Source of the DNA: Acidobacteriaceae bacterium
GTDB lineage: Bacteria; Acidobacteriota; Terriglobia; Terriglobales; Acidobacteriaceae
Assembly: GCA_003156235.1 (NCBI GenBank)
Contig: PMGP01000395.1
Location: 1-11,196, forward strand
Direction: 5' to 3'
DNA length: 11,196 nt
Shown here piece by piece: positions 5,078 to 11,026 of the stretch (within the stretch, counting starts at the first letter, position 1; each line of letters opens with the position of its first letter). Under the pieces are notes generated by a model that was given only the letters and a program-made list of their open reading frames with translations, made no database searches and had not been told where the DNA came from. Position numbers and translations under genes: made by a program.

Positions 5078-7401
5078 CCTTGCGATCCTCCAGGCGAACC
5101 GGCAGAATTAATTTGCACAGTGGACTCTGTAGCCACTTCCGTCGCAGGCTCCATCAGCGGCAGCCGCAGCAGAAAGCGCGCGCCCTTGGGGCTATTGGCC
5201 TCGGCGCGCAGCGAGCCGCCATGTTCCTGGACGATTTTGGCCGCGATGGAGAGCCCCAGCCCGGTGCCGCGCTGCTTGGTTGAATAGAAAGGCAGAAACA
5301 GCCGCTCGCGGATTTCATCGGTGAGGCCGTGGCCAGTGTCGGAGACCACAACCTCGGCCGACGCGCCGTCCTCGCTGAGCGAGCTTTCAACGCCAAGCTC
5401 GCGCAGCAAGCTGCCCTGCATGGCCTCGGCGGCGTTGTCGATCAGGTTGGCCAGCGCGCGTCGAATAGCTTCGGGATCTGCCAGCACCGGCGGCAGGCCC
5501 GGAGTCAGAGAGCACTCGACGGTAATGCCGTCCAACCTGCCGGAGAATAGCGCCAGCGCCTCCTCCGCCACTTGATTCAGATTGCAGGAGCGCGGCTGCG
5601 GCGCGGGAAACTCGGCCAGCGCGGAGAACTGATCCACCAGCATGCGCAGCGTTCCCACGCAACCCAGAATCACCTCGCTGCACTTGCGGATGACAGCCGG
5701 CGAGTCAGGCTGGGCGCGATCCAGATGCCGGCTGATCCGCTCGGCGGAGAGCGCGATGGGGGTCAACGGATTTTTGATTTCGTGGGCCACCCGCTGCGCC
5801 ACCTCCTTCCACGCCAACTGCCGTTGCGCGCGCAACAGTTCGGTCGTGTCTTCCACCACCAGCACCGTGCCCGGCCGTCCCTGGGTCAGATCAAACCGTG
5901 CGCTGGTGATGGCCAGATGCAAGATGCGGCCCCGGTCATGGAACTCAATCTCGGTGAAAGCGGCGCCCATGCGGTGGCCGCGGCGAATCACGCCGGCCAG
6001 ATCGTCGGCGCACTCGGCGGGAAAGAGCGCGTCTATCGTCTCGCCGCCCAGGCTGAGGTCCACGCGCCGGCCCAGCAGCGCGGCAAAAGCGCGATTCGAT
6101 TGCAGGACCGTGCCCGCGCCATCCAGCGTGACTACCCCTGAAGGGATTGTCTCGACAATGGTCTCCAGCTCGCGGCGGCGTTCTTCGATGGCCAGGTTGG
6201 CGGCTGTCAGTTGCGCGGATGAAGTTTCGGCCAATTGCCGGCTGGCGTCCAGATCGGCCGCCATGTGGTTGAAGGCCTTCACCAGTTCATTCATCTCTCC
6301 GGTGGCGGCCAGTAATACGCGGTGGTCGTACTTGCCTGTCGCGATCTCCGCCATGGCCACGGCCAAAGCCTCTACCGGCTTGGTAATCTGCCTGGAAAGA
6401 AACAGCGCCAGCCACACGCTAGTGAAGAAAACAAACACGGTAATCAGCAGCAATATAAGGAAAAACGTGGTGCGGATGCTGTTGCGCGTGCGAAACAGCT
6501 TCCAGTATGTGTCTGTGCCTGCGCGGATGCGCGCCGTGGTCTGGCTTAGCCCTTGCGGCATGGGCAGCGCCGTCACCACCACCTTGCCCGAGGGCGCGGC
6601 TGATATGCCCAGCGCATATTCCTCTTCCGCGACTCTGATGACCGGCTGGTCCTTGCGTTGCGCCGAGGTTAGCAGGCTTGCCGAGAGCGGCCCCTTGAGA
6701 GAGATCGCGGTTCCCCGCTCCCCTTCCTCCAGCCACGGAACCAGTGTGGCCGGGCTTGACTCGGGTGGCGCCTGAAAACTCGCCATCACCCGCAAATCCT
6801 TGCCGTATACGATGGCAAACCCGCCGTCCAGCGTAATCCGGTGCGAGGCCAGCACCTTCTGAAGCACGGGCAGGCCGCCCTCCGTAGCGCCGGAGGCGAC
6901 AATCGACTCCGCCTCGCCCCGCGCATTGTCGGTCACGTACTGCGCCAGCTCCATGACCACCCGGTTCGAGTCCTCGCGCAACTGCGTCGTATTCGGAGAA
7001 AACCAGCGATCCAGCGACCGGTTCATCAGCACATAGCTGAACAGAAACATGAAAACTGCCGGCATCAGCGCGATTATCACAGCGCCCAGCACCATCCGCG
7101 AGCGCAACCGCGCTCCCAGGCCGCTGCTTCCTTGCCCGGTATAAATCTTCAGAATGTTGCGCAGAAGCAGCATCAACAACAGCAGCAGCAGCAAAAACAC
7201 CAGCCCCGTCAGGCCGGTAAAGATCAGCGTCTCGCTGGCGGTCTCGGGATTGAAATAATTTAAAGTGAAGGTGTAATGCCAGATTCTGATCGGCAAAGTG
7301 GTGTTAAAGGCTTGCAGCGCGCCCAGCAAGAGGAGGATCAGCAGTCCTAAGCCTGCATACAGAGCAACCTTACGCCATCGGGATTCGCCACTGAACACCA
7401 T
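5074..7401 (-). CDS. ntrY: NtrY-like membrane sensor histidine kinase
   Basis: A 775-residue kinase when started at the ATG at 7399-7401. Order: membrane helices near 12-32, 59-81 and 104-126; an extracytoplasmic sensing region about 127-310; a fourth helix 311-335; HAMP 335-389; PAS about 409-519 (ETIPSGVVTLDGAGTVLQSN); HisKA with H540 in AHEIKNPLTPI; and HATPase_c with N-box LANLIDNAAEAM near 651-662, DTGHG at 688-692 and GTGLGLS at 712-718. This is the NtrY architecture; it should phosphorylate the NtrX-like protein encoded next to it. NtrYX systems have been linked to nitrogen or redox state, but the signal here is unknown. The frame stays open to 7494, but that extension only translates the heptamer array into SLFPVP repeats, and a good -10 box sits right before 7401, so the shorter start is preferred. 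Confidence 0.93.
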   Translation of the reverse strand: MVFSGESRWRKVALYAGLGLLILLLLGALQAFNTTLPIRIWHYTFTLNYFNPETASETLIFTGLTGLVFLLLLLLLMLLLRNILKIYTGQGSSGLGARLRSRMVLGAVIIALMPAVFMFLFSYVLMNRSLDRWFSPNTTQLREDSNRVVMELAQYVTDNARGEAESIVASGATEGGLPVLQKVLASHRITLDGGFAIVYGKDLRVMASFQAPPESSPATLVPWLEEGERGTAISLKGPLSASLLTSAQRKDQPVIRVAEEEYALGISAAPSGKVVVTALPMPQGLSQTTARIRAGTDTYWKLFRTRNSIRTTFFLILLLITVFVFFTSVWLALFLSRQITKPVEALAVAMAEIATGKYDHRVLLAATGEMNELVKAFNHMAADLDASRQLAETSSAQLTAANLAIEERRRELETIVETIPSGVVTLDGAGTVLQSNRAFAALLGRRVDLSLGGETIDALFPAECADDLAGVIRRGHRMGAAFTEIEFHDRGRILHLAITSARFDLTQGRPGTVLVVEDTTELLRAQRQLAWKEVAQRVAHEIKNPLTPIALSAERISRHLDRAQPDSPAVIRKCSEVILGCVGTLRMLVDQFSALAEFPAPQPRSCNLNQVAEEALALFSGRLDGITVECSLTPGLPPVLADPEAIRRALANLIDNAAEAMQGSLLRELGVESSLSEDGASAEVVVSDTGHGLTDEIRERLFLPFYSTKQRGTGLGLSIAAKIVQEHGGSLRAEANSPKGARFLLRLPLMEPATEVATESTVQINSAGSPGGSQG
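5087..5091 (-). promoter_or_regulatory. Ribosome binding site of ntrX (GGAGG)
   Basis: GGAGG on the minus strand lies nine bases before the ntrX ATG at 5077, inside the 3' end of ntrY. It supports that start and allows strong independent initiation on top of the ATGA coupling. Confidence 0.75.
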
Positions 7402-7407
7402 GCGGCG

Positions 7408-7437
7408 ATTATAGTGCCGGAAGGGGGCAGCGGTCAG
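7408..7437 (-). promoter_or_regulatory. Promoter of the ntrYX operon (CTGACC-18-TATAAT), probably leaderless
   Basis: On the minus strand, CTGACC at 7437-7432 (4 of 6 bases of the -35 consensus) is separated by 18 bases from a perfect TATAAT at 7413-7408. Six bases follow before the ATG at 7401, so the expected +1 is the A of the start codon. There is no room for a Shine-Dalgarno sequence. The -35 box touches the edge of the heptamer array. Confidence 0.6.
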
Positions 7438-7485
7438 GGAACTGGGAACAGGGAACAGGGAACAGGGAACAGGGAACAGGGAACA
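7437..7485 (+). repeat. Heptamer tandem array (GGGAACA x6) upstream of ntrY
   Basis: Six exact GGGAACA units run from 7444 to 7485, preceded by one variant, GGGAACT, at 7437-7443. On the minus strand the unit reads TGTTCCC, the same word as in the array at 3663-3705, so the two arrays border the ntrYX operon in inverted orientation. The array abuts the -35 element of the ntrY promoter, so changes in unit number could alter sequence upstream of the promoter. Confidence 0.9.
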
Positions 7486-7686
7486 GTCTCCCACTCTGGC
7501 CGCAAACTGTCAAAACGCAGATCCTTCGACTTCGTTCAGGACGGCGAGGATGGGGCACCCAAAGTTATTTGAAAAAATGCAGCAGGTTAGCCTCCGCTAC
7601 GCGGAGAAAGCAAGTTAGCAAGTTAGCGGAGGTTTCATTCCGCGCGGATCGGCGAAGCCGGTGGACAACTGTTCAATGTCCACTGT
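7486..7686. other. Intergenic region between the aminotransferase gene end and ntrY
   Basis: No gene is visible. The stretch holds a second exact copy of the 14-mer AGGATGGGGCACCC (7547-7560; first copy at 3459-3472), the inverted repeat described separately at 7582-7632, and a short inverted repeat GTGGAC/GTCCAC (7661-7666 and 7678-7683) just past the aminotransferase stop. ACTGTTCA occurs twice near 7668 and 7682. Confidence 0.5.
7582..7632 (-). terminator. Inverted repeat with tandem octamers downstream of the aminotransferase gene
   Basis: CCTCCGCTA at 7591-7599 pairs perfectly with TAGCGGAGG at 7624-7632. A competing shorter stem, CTCCGC-tac-GCGGAG, uses the same left arm. The loop carries the octamer GCAAGTTA twice (7610-7617 and 7618-7625), with a variant GCAGGTTA at 7582-7589 outside the stem. 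Read on the minus strand, the stem is followed about 13 bases later by six Ts, which is further than in a classical terminator. A terminator for the aminotransferase transcript is possible but not firm. Confidence 0.35.
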
Positions 7687-9054
7687 TCACTGCTTGGCCA
7701 GCACATACGCCCGATGAAACTCACCAAGCTGTTCCACCACCTGGCGAATCTTCTCCGTGGGCGGCAGAATGGTAATGCGGAAGTGGGCCGTTCCCTCCGC
7801 CTGGCCGAAGCCCGTTCCCGGCACCACGCAGATGCCGGTCTCCTCCAGCAGCGCCATGCAGTAGTCTTCGTCGCTTTTGTCCGGTGGAAGCGTGATGCGC
7901 GGAAAGGCGTACATCGCGCCGGCGATGGCATTGCACGAAATTCCCTCAATCTGATTCAGTCCCTTCGCCAGCAGGATCGCGCGCTTTTTCATCTCTTCCA
8001 GAATGGCCGTCTTCTCGCGATTGTAAAGTTCGTAAGAAGGATCTCCCGGTTTTGGCGGATGAATCATGGCATACGTGGCCACCTGCCCGGCCAGGTTCGC
8101 GCAAAGGCTCACCGATTGCAGCTTGAGAATCTGCGCAGTCACATCAGCGGGCACGTTGCGACACTCGAAGTAGCCGCCGCGCACGCCGCACTCACCCAGA
8201 ACGCCCTTCGAGCAAGAGTGAAAACTGAACAGCGATACGTCGTCGATCTTGCCGGCTTCGAGCACCCGCGCAAAGGAAACGAATTTCAGCCCGGGAAGGT
8301 GGATGTCCTCTTGATAGACCTCGTCGGCCAGCACGGCCAGCCCATGCTCGCGCGCAAACTCCAACACCATGGCGATGTTCTTCTCGTCCAGCACTGCCCC
8401 GGTGGGATTGCCCGGATTGATGATGCAGATGGCTTTGACCTTCGTTCCCTGGGCGCGGGCAGCGCGCAGCGAATCGTCGAGCATGGAACGGTTGAGCTTC
8501 CAGTGATCGGCCTCGTCCAGGTAGTAGGGAACGATCCGCCCGCCGTAAAGCGTGATGGTGGCGCTGTAGAGCGGATACTGCGGAATGGGAATCATGATGC
8601 CGTCGGCGGGCGAGGCCAACAGCAGATTCAGAATCATCTGCACGCCCTTGCTGGCGCCGTCGGTGAGGAAAATGGCATCTGAATCGACGCCAATGCCGTC
8701 CCGCTGGCGGATGAATTCAGCCACCGCTTCGCGGATAAAGCACACGCCCTTACTCTCGCTGTAAGCTCCCAATCCGTGCTGGCTTCCTTTGAGAATCGCC
8801 CTGGCAGCCTCGACAACATCGGCGGGAAAGACGGCGCTGGCCATCTCCATCAGCGCGGGATACTCGCACAGAGCAAGAAGCTGGCGCAGCCAGGTAATGG
8901 GCTGCTGCCCCAACGACTGCGGATTGCCGATGTTGCAGTAGATGATCTCCCGGCCCTGCTTCTCCAGTTCCTGCGCCCGATCCACCACCGGGCCGCGCAC
9001 GGCGTACTCCGTGGCCAGCACCGCGGCGCCAATATCTTTCAACTGTAAGCTCAT
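7687..9054 (-). CDS. Alanine aminotransferase (eukaryotic ALT type, PLP-dependent)
   Basis: A 455-residue class I/II aminotransferase, expected to catalyse L-alanine + 2-oxoglutarate = pyruvate + L-glutamate in the cytoplasm. The sequence follows the eukaryotic alanine transaminase subgroup rather than AspC: NIGNPQ at 41-46, YSESKGVCFIREAVAEFIRQ at 98-117, NPGNPTG at 213-219, ADEVY at 243-247, and the PLP lysine K283 in FHSCSKGVLGECGVRGGY. R426 in HFRITILPP is the expected substrate-carboxylate arginine. Length fits bacterial members. The ATG at 9052-9054 has a good ribosome binding site. Alanine dehydrogenase is the next gene upstream on the same strand, 172 bases away, and this pairing supports alanine as substrate. 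Close relatives act on other amino acids, so substrate remains an inference. Confidence 0.9.
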   Translation of the reverse strand: MSLQLKDIGAAVLATEYAVRGPVVDRAQELEKQGREIIYCNIGNPQSLGQQPITWLRQLLALCEYPALMEMASAVFPADVVEAARAILKGSQHGLGAYSESKGVCFIREAVAEFIRQRDGIGVDSDAIFLTDGASKGVQMILNLLLASPADGIMIPIPQYPLYSATITLYGGRIVPYYLDEADHWKLNRSMLDDSLRAARAQGTKVKAICIINPGNPTGAVLDEKNIAMVLEFAREHGLAVLADEVYQEDIHLPGLKFVSFARVLEAGKIDDVSLFSFHSCSKGVLGECGVRGGYFECRNVPADVTAQILKLQSVSLCANLAGQVATYAMIHPPKPGDPSYELYNREKTAILEEMKKRAILLAKGLNQIEGISCNAIAGAMYAFPRITLPPDKSDEDYCMALLEETGICVVPGTGFGQAEGTAHFRITILPPTEKIRQVVEQLGEFHRAYVLAKQ

Positions 9055-9060
9055 GTTCTA

Positions 9061-9065
9061 TCCTT
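9061..9065 (-). promoter_or_regulatory. Ribosome binding site of the alanine aminotransferase gene (AAGGA)
   Basis: AAGGA on the minus strand lies six bases before the ATG at 9054 and supports that start. Confidence 0.7.
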
Positions 9066-9160
9066 GCCGAAGGCGGCAGATCAGGGTCATAAATGTCGAA
9101 TGAATGAGTGCTTGGTTTTCGATTATGATGCCTGGAATTTTCTCTCTATCTATTCTATAG

Positions 9161-9197
9161 CGGCGCGGCGGACCGAAAGAAGGCCCGCATCGCGCCG
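9161..9197. terminator. Stem-loop between ald and the aminotransferase gene
   Basis: CGGCGCG at 9161-9167 pairs with CGCGCCG at 9191-9197, and inside it GCGG at 9168-9171 pairs with CCGC at 9185-9188, leaving a two-base AT bulge: about 11 base pairs, all G and C. On the minus strand it lies about 30 bases past the ald stop codon, with the aminotransferase gene still to come. There is no T-tract, so it could end the ald transcript partially, act as a processing or stability structure, or simply separate the two genes. A CATAAT on the minus strand at about 9123-9128 could give the aminotransferase gene its own promoter. Confidence 0.4.
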
Positions 9198-9226
9198 AAC
9201 AACAAGAGGATCAACAATCGCTGCTC

Positions 9227-10342
9227 TTACTCAAGCACTTGGGCTGCCGGCGTCAACGGCCGCTGCTGACTCTCGGCAACGCCGCGGTAGGTGAGCTTGC
9301 CCAGCCAGGTGTTCAGCCCTTCTGCCAGACCCGCATCCTGGCGCAGCGCCTCGCGAACTCCAAGGTTGGCCATGCGCAGCAGGTACGGGAAGGTCGAGTT
9401 GGTCAGCGCCAGCGTGGAGGTGTGCGGCACCGCGCCCGGCATATTGGTTACGCAGTAATGGACCACGCCGTCGACCACATAACTCGGCTTGGAGTGCGTG
9501 GTAGGCTTGGCCGTCTCCACGCAGCCGCCTTGATCGATAGCGACATCCACAATGACCGCGCCCTTTTTCATTTGTGAGACCATGGCGCGGGTCACAATCT
9601 TGGGGGTTGTGGCTCCGGGGATCAGCACACTGCCGATGACCAGATCGGCCTCGCGGGTCGCCTGGGCCAGGTTGTAGCTATTCGATGCCAGTGTGTAAAG
9701 CCGCCCGCCGAAGATGTCGTCCAGCTCACGGAGCCGGTTCAGGTTCACATCCACCAAGGTAACCTTGGCGCCCATGCCCACCGCGATCTTGGCCGCGTTG
9801 GTGCCCACCACTCCGCCGCCGATGACGGTAACATTGGCCGGAGCCACGCCCGGAACGCCACCCAGCAGAATGCCGCGTCCGCCGTGCGCCCTTTCAAGAT
9901 ACGCTGCGCCCACCTGCACGCTCATGCGACCCGCGACTTCGCTCATCGGAGTCAGCAGAGGCAGCGTGTTCTGGCGATCGCGAACGGTTTCATAGGCGAT
10001 GCCGATGACCTTGGAGTCGAGCAGCTTGCTGGTCAGATCGGGCACCGGCGCCAGATGCAGATAAGTAAACAGCACCAGCCCCTCGCGGAAGAGCGGATAC
10101 TCCTTCTCAATAGGCTCCTTCACCTTGACCACGATGTCAGCCTTGTTCCACACGTTGCCGGCTTCGGCTACGATCTCCGCGCCTGCCTGCTTGTACTCCT
10201 CGTTGGTAAAGCTGGAATCCGCACCGGCCTGGGTCTCAACCAATACAGTGTGGCCAGCCTCGGTGAGCGCTTTGACGCCCGCAGGGGTCACGCCCACACG
10301 GGCTTCATTGTCCTTGATCTCTTTGGGAACGCCGATAATCAT
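9227..10342 (-). CDS. ald: Alanine dehydrogenase
   Basis: A 371-residue NAD-dependent alanine dehydrogenase: L-alanine + NAD + water = pyruvate + ammonium + NADH, reversible, cytoplasmic, normally hexameric. Catalytic and substrate residues are visible: R15 in EARVGVTP, K75 in VKVKEP, H96 in YLHLAP and D270 in VDVAIDQGG. The nucleotide-binding loop is GGGVVG at 175-180, with acidic D198 at the end of the next strand for NAD preference. The conserved TNMPGAVPHTSTLALTN lies at 299-315. Length matches the family (about 370). The ATG at 10340-10342 has an excellent ribosome binding site. The gene is divergent from an Lrp/AsnC regulator with 94 bases between starts, the arrangement seen for alanine-responsive control of ald in other bacteria, and the aminotransferase gene lies downstream. 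Confidence 0.97.
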   Translation of the reverse strand: MIIGVPKEIKDNEARVGVTPAGVKALTEAGHTVLVETQAGADSSFTNEEYKQAGAEIVAEAGNVWNKADIVVKVKEPIEKEYPLFREGLVLFTYLHLAPVPDLTSKLLDSKVIGIAYETVRDRQNTLPLLTPMSEVAGRMSVQVGAAYLERAHGGRGILLGGVPGVAPANVTVIGGGVVGTNAAKIAVGMGAKVTLVDVNLNRLRELDDIFGGRLYTLASNSYNLAQATREADLVIGSVLIPGATTPKIVTRAMVSQMKKGAVIVDVAIDQGGCVETAKPTTHSKPSYVVDGVVHYCVTNMPGAVPHTSTLALTNSTFPYLLRMANLGVREALRQDAGLAEGLNTWLGKLTYRGVAESQQRPLTPAAQVLE

Positions 10343-10350
10343 TGTTGTAT

Positions 10351-10355
10351 CTCCT
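10351..10355 (-). promoter_or_regulatory. Ribosome binding site of ald (AGGAG)
   Basis: AGGAG on the minus strand lies eight bases before the ald ATG. It contrasts with the genes in this window that have no leader or no Shine-Dalgarno sequence. Confidence 0.8.
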
Positions 10356-10421
10356 ACCTGAATTCAGTGCAACTGCCAACAATCTTACGGCGCAAACGGC
10401 TGCCGATGTGTGCAAAGTTCG

Positions 10422-10430
10422 TGGTAATAT
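10422..10430 (+). promoter_or_regulatory. Extended -10 promoter of lrp (TGG-TAATAT), possibly leaderless
   Basis: TAATAT at 10425-10430 (4 of 6 consensus bases) is preceded by TGG at 10422-10424. Six bases separate it from the ATG at 10437, so transcription would begin at the start codon. No good -35 element and no Shine-Dalgarno sequence are present. Confidence 0.4.
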
Positions 10431-10436
10431 TGTTAG

Positions 10437-10991
10437 ATGGGAACGAAACGTGCGCAATTTGCCAAGTTGACGCAAGGAAAAACCGCTGGCGGACGGGTGG
10501 ACGCGCCAGACACTCCGGAAATCTCGCCCGCGGGTGAAACAGACGGTCTCGACGAGCTTGACGCGGCGATTCTGCGCTACCTGGAGAGCCATGGCCGGGC
10601 AACCAACTACGAGGTAGGCGAGCAAGTGGGCTTGTCGGCATCGGCTGCCTCGCGGCGCATCCAGGCTCTGGAAGCCTCGGGAGCCATCCGCGGCTACCGC
10701 GCCCAGATCGACGACCGGCTGCTGGGCAAGCAAATGACGATCTACATTCGCGTTTCGCTGGAGCGCCAATCGGCAACGGTGCTGGGCGCATTCGAGGCCG
10801 CGGTCCGGCGCTCAAAAAACATCACCGACTGCCACCTGATGGCCGGTCAGTACGACTATATGCTGGTGCTGCGCGCAGCGGACATCGACGACTACAGCCG
10901 CCTCCACCAGAACGAGCTATCCCGCCTGCCGGGAGTCATACGGCTTGAAACCAGCTTTGCCCTCAGGGATGTTCTGGAGGGAAAAAGCTAG
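10437..10991 (+). CDS. Lrp/AsnC-family transcriptional regulator, likely controlling ald
   Basis: A 184-residue regulator. Residues 1-37 are a polar, probably disordered extension not usual in the family. LDELDAAILRYL at 38-49 begins the winged helix-turn-helix, with the recognition helix in GLSASAASRRIQALEASGAI (65-84). The RAM ligand-binding and dimer domain spans about 99-178 (MTIYIRVSL, HLMAGQYDYMLVLRAADIDDY, LSRLPGVIRLETSF). Lrp/AsnC proteins bind DNA as octamers or dimers and respond to amino acids; the divergent ald gene suggests alanine as ligand. No ATG lies between the start and the HTH; GTG at 10497 would give a more typical N-terminus. The protein ends LRDVLEGKS, lacking the longer conserved tail often seen, right where a foreign parE fragment begins on the other strand. 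Confidence 0.9.
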   Translation: MGTKRAQFAKLTQGKTAGGRVDAPDTPEISPAGETDGLDELDAAILRYLESHGRATNYEVGEQVGLSASAASRRIQALEASGAIRGYRAQIDDRLLGKQMTIYIRVSLERQSATVLGAFEAAVRRSKNITDCHLMAGQYDYMLVLRAADIDDYSRLHQNELSRLPGVIRLETSFALRDVLEGKS

Positions 10992-11026
10992 AGGCGCAGG
11001 GCGGCCTTGCTCCAAACCAGCTTCAT
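10988..11026 (-). pseudogene. Truncated ParE/RelE-type toxin gene (first 12 codons only)
   Basis: The ATG at 11024-11026 overlaps the stop of the upstream antitoxin gene (ATGA), the standard antitoxin-toxin junction. It encodes MKLVWSKAALRL and then a TAG at 10990-10988. The first eleven residues match how ParE/RelE-family toxins begin (M-K/R-L-V-W-S-x-x-A-L). A full toxin is about 90-100 residues, so nearly the whole gene is missing. The TAG is formed by the palindrome CTAG that also supplies the lrp stop codon on the plus strand. The minus strand beyond it carries no ParE-like sequence in any frame I read. A loss of the toxin by a deletion ending at lrp is the simplest reading. Confidence 0.6.

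Larger units (their letters stand above)
10343..10436. promoter_or_regulatory. Divergent ald-lrp control region
   Basis: These 94 bases must hold both promoters. The plus-strand lrp -10 is at its right end. For ald, TAAGAT on the minus strand is a weak -10 candidate with no matching -35, which would suit an activated promoter. The AT core TAATATTGTTA at 10425-10435 is an imperfect palindrome of the AT-rich kind Lrp proteins favour, but no clear set of repeated Lrp sites is visible. Confidence 0.45.

Noticed and set aside
3890..6775. Long plus-strand open frames opposite ntrX and ntrY (3890-4915 and 5642-6775)
   Set aside because: They lie entirely antisense to genes with complete domain signatures, have odd composition (His, Arg, Gln or Ser rich) and no family motifs. 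They are by-products of high GC codon use.
7437..7485. Heptamer array as a CRISPR
   Set aside because: Units are seven bases with no spacers and no cas genes nearby; it is a simple tandem repeat.
7402..7494. Longer start for ntrY at 7494
   Set aside because: The extra 31 residues translate the heptamer array (SLFPVP repeats), and a -10 box sits between this start and the ATG at 7401.
7714..8682. 322-codon plus-strand open frame opposite the aminotransferase gene
   Set aside because: Antisense to an unmistakable aminotransferase; no domain features.
9064..9294. 76-codon plus-strand open frame between ald and the aminotransferase gene
   Set aside because: It overlaps the 3' end of ald, has no ribosome binding site and no recognisable features.
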